Shown: positions 44,094-54,800 of the stretch, one piece after another | How the letters are laid out: the number at the start of each line of letters is the position of its first letter | Numbering within the stretch: the first letter of the stretch is position 1 | Assembly: GCA_017619615.1 (NCBI GenBank) | Contig: JAFZRY010000032.1 | Location: 42,951 to 106,950, forward strand | From: Lachnospiraceae bacterium | GTDB taxonomy: Bacteria > Bacillota > Clostridia > Lachnospirales > Lachnospiraceae | Length of the DNA: 64,000 nt | Direction of reading: 5' to 3' | Notes under the pieces: generated by a model | What the model was told of the DNA's origin: nothing | Database searches by the model: none | The model's input: the letters and a program-made list of their open reading frames with translations, nothing else | Translations under genes and position numbers: made by a program

Positions 44094-47000
44094 TTATGCT
44101 TCCTTCTTGCGGCGGCTCAGGATGGCGGCCAGCGCGGTGGAGGCGGCCATGATGAGGACGACGAAGAAGAGGATGCTGCCGTCGTCGCCGGTAGGCGGAG
44201 GCGTGGGGGTCGTGGTGGCAGGCACCGTGGTGCTCTCTTCGGGCGTGGTGGTCTCCTCGGGCGTGGTGGTCACTTCGGGAGTGGTTTCTTCCGGAGTGGT
44301 GGTCTCCTCGGGGGTAGTAGTCTCTTCCGGAGTGGTGGTCTCTTCCGGCGTCGTTTCGGGCACGTAGGTGTTGGTGAATTCGGCGATGTTGTCTTCGGGG
44401 CCGTCCACTTCCGCGACGAGGTGGCCTTCGCCGTCGTCGGTCACGGTGACGGTGATGGTGTAGACCGTCGTGTCGTAAGTCCAGCCGGCGGCGCTGCCGA
44501 TCTCTTCGGAAACCTCAAAGGTGTAGGTGCCGGGATCGGTGAAGGTGAGTTCGCTGAACCATTCCTGGCCCTCGCCGTCGATGGTGACGGACTCGGTGTA
44601 GTCCTCGCCGCCGGTCAGGGTAAAGGTGAAGGTCAGGGTGTCTTCCGGCTCGCCTTCGATGTTCTTCTTAGCGCCGAAGGTGACGCTGACCGGCTCGTGC
44701 TCGTGGCGGTTGGTGATCGTGAATTCGTCGATCTCGGTGACATAGGCTTTTACCGGATCTTCAAGGATCGTGTAGAAGACTTCGTCGCCGTCATGGTAGG
44801 CGGGCAGGTCGGTGAAAGTGTGCTTCCAGCCATTCTCCTCGCTCAGGGTCACGACTTCGATCTCGGAGCCGTCCGCGAACAGGTGGACCGTGATGGTCAC
44901 GGGGCGGAGGCCTTCGGCGTCGTCGTTGTCGTCCCAGATCTTGACGACTTCGATGTCGCGGAGCAGGGTGTTGATCACGAAGAAACCGTCGATCTCGGAT
45001 TCATAGCCTTCGACTTCGACTTCTTCGACCGTGTATTCGATCTCCGCGCCGTCCTTGTACTTGGGCAGTTCGGTGAAGGTGAAGCGCCATTCGTTGTCGG
45101 CGTTCAGGACGGCAGTGGCTACTTCCGTGCCGTCGGCCAGCAGGTGAACGGTGATCTCGGCCGGACGCAGGCCTTCCAGGTCGTCGCCGTCGTTCCAGAT
45201 CTTGATGACTTCGACTTCGGTGAGCTGGGTGTTGGTGATGGTGAATTCGTCGATGGCGGCTTCATAGCCTTCGACCGGGTCTTCAGTGACGGTGTACTCG
45301 ATCTTGACGCCGTCTTCGGTGTAGACGTACAGGGCGGTGAAGGTGTGCTTCCAGCCGTTGTCCTCGTTCAGGACCGCGGTGTCAAGTTCTTCGCCGTCAG
45401 CCAGCAGGTGAACGGTGATCTGTTCGGGACGGAGGCCGTCGGCGTTGTCGCCGTCTTCCCAGAGCTTTTCGACTTCGATGTCGGTGAGCTCGCGGTTGGT
45501 GATGGTGAACTCCAGGATGCCGGTCTCATAGCCGGGGACCGGGTCTTCGGTGACGGTGTATTCGATGCGGTTTTCGCCGTTGAAGACGGGCAGGTCGGTG
45601 AAGGTGTGCTTCCAGTCATTGGTCGCATCCAGGACCGCGCTGTCGATCTCTTCACCATCCGCGAACAGGTGGACGGTAATGGAGTCGGGACGCGTGCCGG
45701 AGGCGTTGTCGCCGTCCTGCCAGATCTTTTCGACCTGGATGGACTGGATCAGGGTGTTGGTGACGGTGAAGCCTTCGACGGAAGCGAGATAGTGCTCGAT
45801 ATCGTCTTCTTCAATGGTGTACTCGATCTCCTGACCGTTCTCCGCGTACTTGGGCAGGGCGGTGAAGGTGTGCTTCCACTCGTTGTCCTGGTCCAGGGTG
45901 ACGGCGTCGATCTCTTCGCCGTCGGCGAACAGGTGGACACGGACGCCGGCCGGGCGGAGGGCGTCGGTGTCATCGGCGTCGTCCCAGATCTTTTCGACGG
46001 GGATGTCGATGAGCTGGGTGTTGACGATAGTGAAGCCGTCGATGACGGTGCTGTAGCCGTCGACCGGGTCTTCGGTGACGGTGTATTCGATTTCCTCGCC
46101 GTTCTCATAGACGTAGAGGTCTTCGAAGGTGTATTCCCAGTTGTTCTCCTGGTTCAGGGTACCGGAGGCGACTTCCTGATCGCCGGCAAACAGGTGGACG
46201 GTGATGGATTCGGGGCGGACGTCATCCGCGTTTTCGCCGTCGTTCCAGGTCTTGGTGACGGTGATGTCGGTGAGCTCGCGGTTGGTGATGGTGAAGCCGT
46301 CGGCGCCGATAACGGTCTCATAGCCTTCGACTTCGACTTCCCGGATCTCGTAAGGGATGGTGCCGCCGTCGTCGAAGTAGACCTGCAGGTCGGTGAAGGT
46401 GTGCTTCCAGTTGTTCTCCGCGTTCAGGGTCGCGGTGCCGGCTTCGGTGCCGTTCGCGAGCAGGGTGACGGAGATGGAGGTGGGACGCAGGTGGTGGGCG
46501 TCGCCGTTGTCGTCCCAGATCTTCTGCACTTCGATCTCGGTGACTTCGTAGTTGGTGATGGTGGAGCCGGGCTCCAGGCGGTCGTCCGGACCGGTCACGG
46601 ACCAGTAGTGGGACACGGGGTCTTCGCTGAAGGTGTAGACGATCTCCGTGATGTTGTCGCCTTCGCCGGTGTTCTTCGGGAGGTCGCGGAATCTGACGGT
46701 GTAGGTGCCGTCGCCGTTATCCGTGCAGGTGCGGAGGTCCGTGTACAGGGAGGTCACTTCCGTACCGTCCGCGTACAGGTGGATGAAGGAAGCGTATTCG
46801 TCGGCGGTGGGGCGGTAGCCGTTGGCGTTGCCGCCGTCGACCCAGACTTTGGTGATGCTGACGTCAACGGCCTGGCGGAGGGAAAGGGTGGCGCGGACGG
46901 GCTCCACGGTAAAGGTGGAGAGCATGCACTGCGGGTCGTTGGCGTAGTAGAGGTTGGCGTAATGGTTGATGGCGCCGGGGACGTTCTCTTCACTCCACGC

Positions 47001-48065
47001 TCTCCAGTAGTTGCGGTCGTGGAAGACCTGGGGATAGTAGATGTAGAGGTAATAGTCGTCCGGATAATCGGTCATTTCGATCAGTTCATGCCAGGCGTCC
47101 TTGAAGTCCTGCGGGAAGACGTAGGAGGAATCGTTCCGGTGATCGTTCATGCCGTGGCTGACGCAGGAGCCGAGGTAGCTGCCGCCGGGTCTCCACTGGT
47201 AGTTGCCGTTATCGTCATAGACAATGGGGCCGGAGGTACCGTCGTTGTCCCGGCGGAGCAGCATGTTGTTGCCGTTCTCGTCGTTCGTTTTCAGCGAGTC
47301 GAGGTCGCCGTCAGTATACTGCTTGATGGCGATGGCCATGACGAGGTCCGTGATGGTGTCGTCAAAGCCGTATTTTTCCTTGATGTAATCGCGGTGATAG
47401 ATGATGGACACGACGTGGTCGTAGAGTTCCTGCGGCGTCAGTTCGAGCGTGCCGTCATAGCCTTTCCATTTGTTCTGGGCCAGTTGGTACAGCAGGTCGG
47501 GCGAGCCGACCAGGCGCTTGAAGCGGGCGTCTTCATCATCCGGGGTCGGGGCGTCGTAGTTCTGGTTGAAGCAGAATGCCCGGACCTGTTCGCCTTCGTC
47601 CTGGATGAAATAGGACTCGATACGGTCTCTGTAGGTGCCGCCGTGGCCGATGCAGTACGGCTCGTAGAGGGGATTGCCGTATTCGGCGGGGACCGTGATG
47701 CCCTGGATGTCATCGCGTTCCTCGGCTTCGGTCAGGCTGATGCTCAGCGCGGCTTCGCTCTTGCTGCCGTCGATCCGGTAGCCGCTGGGGGCGATGTCGA
47801 TGTAGACAAGGTAGTCTCCGGCGGGCAGGAAGAGGGAGAAGGTCGAGTCGGCGTTGGTCAGGGTCTGGATGATGTTGCCATCGGAATCCTGTACCCGGAC
47901 TCTGGCGCCGGAAACGGGGTTGCCGGCTTCGTCAACGACGCTGACGTAGACAGGTTTTTCGATGGTAGGACTGGCCGGCAGGTCATCGTCCGCGAGCGCG
48001 GTGCCGCAGACGGCCAGGACCGCGATCAGGATGAGGGCCGGAATGAGTCTCCACAGTTTCTTCAT
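44094..48065 (-). CDS. Cell-wall-anchored adhesin with thioester-type head and eight Cna-B repeats
   Basis: A 1323-aa surface protein. Signal peptide 1-25 (ends GTALA-D), a carboxypeptidase-regulatory/prealbumin-like domain (38-100, AGNPVSGARVRVQDSDG), then a thioester-like head with FCFNQ (Cys165) and AIAIKQY (Gln249). Eight Cna-B repeats follow (about 400-1110), each with V.K.W.D...RP..I.VHL.ADG, WKHTF..L and YTV.EDPV.GY, the E-box of isopeptide-forming domains. One Spy0128-like domain (GAKKNIEGEPED) and a PEETT stalk lead to PPPTGDDGS, a membrane segment and RRKKEA. Cna-B repeats form stalks stiffened by Lys-Asn bonds. The last 200 codons closely match the adjacent adhesin at 40524. The ribosome binding site is AAGGAGG. 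Confidence 0.9.
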   Translation of the reverse strand: MKKLWRLIPALILIAVLAVCGTALADDDLPASPTIEKPVYVSVVDEAGNPVSGARVRVQDSDGNIIQTLTNADSTFSLFLPAGDYLVYIDIAPSGYRIDGSKSEAALSISLTEAEERDDIQGITVPAEYGNPLYEPYCIGHGGTYRDRIESYFIQDEGEQVRAFCFNQNYDAPTPDDEDARFKRLVGSPDLLYQLAQNKWKGYDGTLELTPQELYDHVVSIIYHRDYIKEKYGFDDTITDLVMAIAIKQYTDGDLDSLKTNDENGNNMLLRRDNDGTSGPIVYDDNGNYQWRPGGSYLGSCVSHGMNDHRNDSSYVFPQDFKDAWHELIEMTDYPDDYYLYIYYPQVFHDRNYWRAWSEENVPGAINHYANLYYANDPQCMLSTFTVEPVRATLSLRQAVDVSITKVWVDGGNANGYRPTADEYASFIHLYADGTEVTSLYTDLRTCTDNGDGTYTVRFRDLPKNTGEGDNITEIVYTFSEDPVSHYWSVTGPDDRLEPGSTITNYEVTEIEVQKIWDDNGDAHHLRPTSISVTLLANGTEAGTATLNAENNWKHTFTDLQVYFDDGGTIPYEIREVEVEGYETVIGADGFTITNRELTDITVTKTWNDGENADDVRPESITVHLFAGDQEVASGTLNQENNWEYTFEDLYVYENGEEIEYTVTEDPVDGYSTVIDGFTIVNTQLIDIPVEKIWDDADDTDALRPAGVRVHLFADGEEIDAVTLDQDNEWKHTFTALPKYAENGQEIEYTIEEDDIEHYLASVEGFTVTNTLIQSIQVEKIWQDGDNASGTRPDSITVHLFADGEEIDSAVLDATNDWKHTFTDLPVFNGENRIEYTVTEDPVPGYETGILEFTITNRELTDIEVEKLWEDGDNADGLRPEQITVHLLADGEELDTAVLNEDNGWKHTFTALYVYTEDGVKIEYTVTEDPVEGYEAAIDEFTITNTQLTEVEVIKIWNDGDDLEGLRPAEITVHLLADGTEVATAVLNADNEWRFTFTELPKYKDGAEIEYTVEEVEVEGYESEIDGFFVINTLLRDIEVVKIWDDNDDAEGLRPVTITVHLFADGSEIEVVTLSEENGWKHTFTDLPAYHDGDEVFYTILEDPVKAYVTEIDEFTITNRHEHEPVSVTFGAKKNIEGEPEDTLTFTFTLTGGEDYTESVTIDGEGQEWFSELTFTDPGTYTFEVSEEIGSAAGWTYDTTVYTITVTVTDDGEGHLVAEVDGPEDNIAEFTNTYVPETTPEETTTPEETTTPEETTTPEETTPEVTTTPEETTTPEESTTVPATTTPTPPPTGDDGSILFFVVLIMAASTALAAILSRRKKEA

Positions 48066-48132
48066 GGATATACCTCCTTGAATGATAAGAGAGTGCTGGT
48101 TTTTTACGATTCATGTTGCTGTAAGCCTATAC

Positions 48133-48161
48133 ATTATAAGGTAGAGAAAGGAGAAAGTCAA
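48133..48161 (-). promoter_or_regulatory. Promoter of the adhesin gene at 48065
   Basis: On the minus strand: TTGACT (48161-48156), a 17-nt spacer and TATAAT (48138-48133), with a leader of about 60 nt to the ATG at 48065. It is a near-consensus vegetative promoter. Confidence 0.82.
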
Positions 48162-48189
48162 ATGTTTTTGAGAGATTTGTACATTATAT

Positions 48190-48619
48190 AAGGACGGATG
48201 ATGCGCTTTTCCGGGCGGATACGCAGGAGGAGGGGAGAGCGGCAGGGTGAGGTCGGGAGAGGTGGGGAAAGACCGGAGCGGAAGGAGGGAAAGGAAGAAA
48301 AACAGCAGATTTTTCTGCTTTATTTTATTAGTTTTTTGCGACTGAAAACGAAAGATAATTTAGCGAAATGCGAATGTGACAATGATAAATTAAACACAAT
48401 CGGACTGCAAACCGCTGTAGTGGCGGTTTTACCCTTCAAAACAGCGCGAAAAACGGTGAAAATTTCCGAAGATTTAAAAATGAAACAATAAAATATGCAA
48501 AATCGCGTTAAAATTTCACAAATCAGGGGCCTTGCAGGGGCGTCCGGTGGATAAGCCGGAAGAGGGCTCTGAAAAGGGCATTTCCCGCCGCCCGGAAGAG
48601 GAGCGGAAGCGGGAAAGAC
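48190..48619. other. Intergenic region between divergent surface-protein genes; no gene supported
   Basis: The first 110 nt are purine-rich on the plus strand (GGAGGGGAGAGCGGC...). From 48300 it becomes AT-rich. A terminator-like hairpin AAACCGC-tgtagt-GGCGGTTT lies near 48410-48430. Short forward frames (for example 48198-48491) have no ribosome binding site and are Arg/Glu low-complexity, so I do not call them genes. Confidence 0.45.
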
Positions 48620-48648
48620 TTGAAAAAAGAGAAAAATTATTATATATT
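48620..48648 (+). promoter_or_regulatory. Candidate promoter of the giant surface-protein gene
   Basis: TTGAAA (48620-48625), a 17-nt spacer and TATATT (48643-48648), predicting a start near 48655 and a leader of about 170 nt before the ATG at 48825. Confidence 0.6.
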
Positions 48649-48654
48649 AAAGCG

Positions 48655-48824
48655 GATTATGGGGTTATGGGGAATACTGTGCCCAAAGAAGAAACCATCG
48701 CAGGAACCGCTGTTTTGCCTGCGAAAAACCGTACAGGAAGCCCTGTACCCGTAGCTGAAAGAGTTGTTTTAAGCACATCATAACCGCCGCGAAAAGCTGC
48801 TGCGGCGGAAGGAAGGAGCAAGAA
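48655..48824 (+). promoter_or_regulatory. Structured 5' leader of the giant surface-protein gene
   Basis: Three perfect stems lie in order: CGCAGG/CCTGCG (48699-48704 with 48718-48723), GTACAGG/CCTGTAC (48731-48737 with 48742-48748, AAGC loop) and CCGCCGC/GCGGCGG (48784-48790 with 48802-48808). The last ends 2 nt before the GGAAGGAG ribosome binding site (48811-48818). No known riboswitch class is recognised. The arrangement is compatible with translational control. Confidence 0.45.
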
Positions 48825-51800
48825 ATGATAACAACCAGAAAGCGTTTGCTCTCACTGCTGCTGGCCTTTAGCATGGTCATCACGCTGCTGCCGCATGTTT
48901 CGCTTGCGGCGGAAAAAGAGCAGAAGCCAGGCACCAATGTGTCCACGGAGACTAAGGATTCTAAGGACACGAAGGAGAAGGATTCTTCGAAAATCGAAGA
49001 ACCAATTACACCTGTGGACGTCAGTGAACTCCTCGGGGACCGCGACGGTGAAGGTGATCTGTCGCCCCAGGAGATCCATGACAGGATCCACCAATATGCT
49101 GACAACCACTATATTTATGGCGCAGCAGAGTATACTCCCAAGCTGGAGATCAGCATCGTAGAATCCAGTTATACAGGCCCTGTAAAAGCCGGTTCTACGG
49201 TGGATTACATGATCAAATACCACTACCTGCGTCCTGACTCCTGGCAGCTCGGCTGGCCGGGCCTGGAGTTTATGGCGGACTGGTACGGCAAGGCAAATGA
49301 CGGAACACTGCTTCCGAACAAGTTGGTCGTGAAGCTTCCGGCAGGCCTTTCTCTGAAGGAGATCGGCGGCAGGACTGACAACCCTTATACGGAAGAAGAC
49401 GGATTCAAGATCTATGAATTGGATCTGGACCCGATCGCAGCGAACGACAAGAGCTTCTTCACGACCATCAAGATCTATGTCGAGAATAACGGCAAAGAAG
49501 GTTCCGTCAACGAGGATCCCGGGTATGTCTTCCCTGCGGACGCTTTCACGTTCACGTCTTCGTTCGAAATCGTAGACAGGCAGAACCAGGCCCCTTCCTA
49601 TGTCGTTGACACTTATACGCAGACCGTTTCGATCGCTCCCGAACCCATCAAGACGTACTCGCCTGATGTGTGGGCTGCGAAGAAGAGCAACCTGAATGCG
49701 GAACTGCAGACGGTCAGCGGCACTCAGATGGCCGTCTTCACCTGGGATATTGCCGTCGGTCTGCTGAACGAAGGCGAGACGCTGCTTCCCGGCAATATCG
49801 CGCCCGGTGTCGAGAACGATGAAAACTATTACAGCCGCAAAGGCCGTGAATACGTCGAATCGATCAAACTGACCGATTCCTTCGTGACGATGCTCAGCAA
49901 GGATGGCAATTATGTCACAGACATGGTCGACAAGTTCGTCATTCAGAAGTATACCGGCAATTCCACTGTCGGCGCTGAGTATGACCTGCTGGAAAACCCT
50001 GCGCCGGTGATCTGGGGCAGCGGCGCGGTCCAGAGTCTGGTGATGGACCAGGTCGAGAGCATCGACTCCGACGGTGATGAGCAGGCGGATACCTCTACGC
50101 CGATCTTCACCAAGTATCGCGTGACGATCGCCTTTGAGGTCGAAGAAGACTGGATCGGGCAGTTCCCGCTTCAGGACGGCTATGATCTGGTTACTACGAA
50201 CACGGTGACCATGGACGCGACCTTCGCGCATCTGGATGACCAGGTCAGCTATTCGACCGCGGAAGAACCGGTCGAACTTCCGACCACTCCTCCCGCCAAG
50301 CTGGAGTTCACCAAACTGATCCATCTCTATACGGGCGGCGAACCGGTCGACTACGACAAGAATTCGCATTCCCCGAGACTGAAGACGGGTTACGGCAACA
50401 TTCAGTACGTCATCAGCGCGAGCGAAGAGTTTTCCTTATATAAGAAAGTCGGCGAAGACACCTATGAAGTCATGGAAGGTTTCTCCGGCAGCAACAGCTA
50501 TACCGTCACCACTCATACGGAGTATTATCTCGAACCGGGTATCACTTACACCCTGTCCGAGGTCCTGAATGATGACCAGGCTGCGAGAATGACCCCCGTG
50601 GACGGCATCAGCTCCTATACGAATACGCCTGCGTCCGGGGACACCTGGACGGAGACCTTCGAGAACAAGGAGACTGTCGGCCGCGTCTGGATCCACAAGA
50701 CGGACGACAGCGGCAGAAACCTGGGCGGCGCCCGTTTCGGTCTGTTCCTGCCCGGCAGCGATACTCCGGTCGTAGCCGATGATACGGACGCCGGCACCGG
50801 CTACCTGTATTTTGAAAATGTTCCTTACGGCACCTACATCCTGCGTGAGATTCACGCTCCTTCCGGATACGCGCCTGACTTTGAGGAAATGACGATCACC
50901 ATCGATGCGGAACATGCGATCCCGACTGAGCCGATCGAAGCTTCCAACACCCTGACCGGCGTTTCCATCACGCTGATCAAGTACGTCGGCGGCGCGGAAG
51001 GCACCAGCCCTACGGATATCGCCACGACGGCCACCACCAGCTTCCCCGGCACCTTCGTCCTGCAGCGCAGGACGGCGGACTCCGCCTGGGAGGACGTTGC
51101 TGGCGTGTCCACCACCGTGGACGCCTACGGCAAGATCTACGCGGAAGTGGACGCCTTCGCGAGCGACGGCAAGGTGTATTACTACCGCTTCGTGGAAACG
51201 ATGCCGGACGGCTACTATGATCCTGTTACCGGTGCGACCGGCACGGTCTACGGCCCTTCCGAAGACGGTATCACGCTGACTGATGACAGCGGCGCCGCTC
51301 AGCCTAAAGAAGTGAAGATGTACAACCGTAAGATCTTCAGCATCAAGGCTGACAAGAACTTCTACACTATTAAAGATGACGGCACTACTCAGATCGAAGC
51401 CAAGACGACCTCCGTCACGCTGTACAAATCCGTAAACGGCGGGACTCCTTCCCCTGTCGGAACGGATACGTTCGGCTGGACGAGCACGAACCCTGAAACT
51501 CACAAGTACGCCGAGTGGTCGAACCTGCGCGGCTTCGAAAATGGCCAGAAGGTCACCTACCTGCTGAAGGAATCCGAGCTGGAAGGTTATGTATCGGCCG
51601 CCGGCAACCTGCTTACCGTATGGGACGTCGATGATTCTTACTATAAAATCAATACCGACGCGCTTCCCGGTGACGCGACGTTCAAGCCGCTGCTGCTGAA
51701 CTATCGTGACATCATCCCGATGTGGATGTACAAATATGATTACGGTGCCACCAATTCTTTCGTGAAAGGCGCCAAGTTTACCGTTTACGAGAGTGACGGA

Positions 51801-54800
51801 ACCACTATCGCCAAGGATGCGAAGACCGGTGCTGAACTGAAAGACATCGAGATCACGAGCAATCCTTATAAGTTCTTCCTGGAAGCCGGTAAGGTTTACT
51901 ACTTCGTAGAAAATCCCACTACCGGCACTTCGGACGGGAAGCCTTGGCACTGGAAAGCGTACTGCAACGGCAAGACCAGTACTATTCAGAACACTGATCT
52001 CCACACGAACTCCAGAGGCACGATCGATTTAAGCGGCGAGCATCAGCCTGCGCGGACGAACAATTCCACTTCGACCGCGAAGTATTACCGCGCTGCCATG
52101 TACAACCAGTACGAGCCTATCGTGAAACTCAAGAAGGTCAGCTCGCTGGCTCCCAACGGATCTCACATCAGCGGCGCGAAGTTCAAAGTCTATACGAAGA
52201 CGGCGGACGGCAAATTTGCTCCGTATCCGAGCGCAGCAGATCAGTACGAGATCTCGGCGACGAACGGCAACGTTGACGGAAAGTACTTCCCTGCGGCTGC
52301 TGACGGGACGACTTACTACTTCCGTGAGACCACGGTTCCTGCCAACTATCTGGATCCCGATGAGAACTTTGATCTGTATCATGCTCTGGATCCTAAATAT
52401 GAACAGGGCCAGATCGTAGGAGAAGGAACGGATCTCCACACCTTCTACCCGGTCACGATCACGAATGTCAGTACCAGAACGACAAACGTCTTCAGCTTCA
52501 CATTCAAGGATATTCCGAACCTGGGCAGCCTGAAAGTCAAGAAGACCGTTGACGGCGTACCGTCCGCGGGCTTTGACATCACGGTCTCCCCGGGCAACAT
52601 CCCGCCGGTCACTACGGATGCCAACGGCTACGCTGTTTTCAACAACCTTCCTGTTTATGATGAAAACGGACAGCTGATCCAGTATACCATCGGCGAGGCA
52701 ATGAACCCGGCGCAGCAGAAGCAGTACATCCAGGTCAGCCCAGACCAGACTGCGACGCTGACGCTGAACACGGTCACCACGGTCGACATCAACGGCGATG
52801 AACTCCTCATCGAAAACGAGACGAGAGTCTCCGTCACCACCACCAAGGTCTTCCGCAGAGCCTGGGAATACGGCTTTGTCGGCTGGGACTACCTGATGCA
52901 GGGCGCGACCATCGGCCTGTTCAAGTATGACGCGGATACTGATAAGTGGGTGCTGGTGCCTGAAAGCGAGCTTTCCGCCCCCGGCAACGAGAACCCTCAG
53001 GATACTGACGGCGCCGGCCAGGTTTGCTTCACCGGCCTGCAGCGCGGCGTGGACTACATCCTGGTCGAGCTGGCTTCCGGCAACGACTCCATGTATCCTT
53101 ATCAGGACGGCGGATTCAAGGAATTCCCTCCTGAGTACGTACTGAACAGCGGCATCCCGGATGATGATCTTCACCTTTACAATGTTCTCCATCTGAACGG
53201 CTCTGAAACGGTGTTCGATCCGCAGGATCCTCAGTACGAGTTCGAGACCGAACGGATGGTCAACTCCAACCACTGGGTACAGTTCCACATCAAGAAGTGG
53301 CTGGATGCGACCTATGACATCGATCCGGAAACCCACGAGATCATAACGCATTATGCGGATGCGACTGAGAGACCGAATCCTGATGAGGATACGCTGCTTG
53401 ACAACGCAGTCTTCGAACTGTACCGCATCGTCATGCCGGACAATGTGGATGAGGTCACCTTTGATGTAACCGGCTGGGAGGATCCTTACAATGTGGATCC
53501 TTACGTCTGGACCCGTATCGGCACCTACACCTCCGGTACGATGTATTTCAATGACGAACGCCAGACCGGTGAATTCATGACCGACTCCGACCAGGACATT
53601 AATGATCACTACGTCTACCTGCTGGTGGAAAAGAACCCCGGCCCTACCGGCGCCCTGATCAACCCGGCCTGGAAGTATACTTTCTGGCACGCAGAGGGAA
53701 CGGATTACAGTGTTAACATTCCGGGCTATACGGCCCGCGATCTGGAGTACACGATGGATTCCATCAATAATGATGAGATCCTGAACGCCACTCCTCACGG
53801 CCCCGGCCCCGGCAGCATCATCTACCTGGCCAGCGTCCGTATCGCGAAGTGGCAGGACAGCTACGATCTGGAATCCGGCAATCTGAACCGCGATTACCAG
53901 CCGCTGCCCGGCGCCGAGTTCGAACTGACGCTGCCGAACGGTACCGTGATCAGCGAGCTGACGGTCGGTCTGGAAACGGCCATGCAGGGTTCGCACGGCG
54001 CTGCCATCGCGCAGAGCGGTACTTTCCTGCTGCGGATCAACGATGACGGCACTTATGATCTGGTAGACTACGAGGCGTCCGACGAGGATGCCGAAGGCGA
54101 TGTCGTCAGCTACCCCGTTGACGCGGAACCGTTCAGCTTCACGCAGACCATCGACGGACAGGAAGTGGTCTTCAACGGATACCGCATCCTGACCTATCTC
54201 CAGGAAGTGTATGCCCCTGAAGGATACAGCTACATCTCGGATCCTTATCCGATGTATCTGTGCTTCGTCAACGTCCTGAAGACGGAAGACGGCGCCTCCT
54301 GGGTATTCAATGATGCCTACTTTGTCCTGACCAGCGGCAAGAATACGACGGAAACGTTGGCTGAGAACCAGATCGGCACCTCCTTCCTGGTCCATCCGAC
54401 CGCTTCCGGCGATTGGCAGATCAGCTACGGCGACGGCCAGTCCCCGCTGCGTATCGTGGACTACCCTACCGAAAACACGATGGTGTTCGTGCAGAAGTAT
54501 GGCTACGTACCGAACGAGAACACCCGCAACCTGACCAGTGACGGCCTGGACGGCGAGGATCCTTCCTCCATCGGCCGGATCGCCCTCGGCGGCGTTGACT
54601 TCTATATTCAGAAGTACGATCCGGAAGAAACAGGCGCCAATAAGTGGAAATACTGGGATTACACCGAGGATAACTACGGCACCGCGGAAAGCGCGAAGTT
54701 CTCGACTCCCAATGACGGAAGAGAATACAAATTCCCGAAGGGCCTGCCGGAAGGTACTTACCGCATCTGGGAAGATTCCCTGAACGTCCACGAGTCCGAT

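Noticed and set aside
40506-48191. Long plus-strand frames (40506-43937 and 44421-48191) rich in Gly, Val, Asp and Phe
   Set aside because: They are antisense to the two adhesin genes. Their apparent GVV and GGHFGR repeats merely mirror the PEETT and Cna-B repeats on the true coding strand.
48532-48783. Short plus-strand frame of 83 codons upstream of the giant gene
   Set aside because: No ribosome binding site, Lys/Arg/Glu low complexity, and it overlaps the predicted promoter and structured leader.
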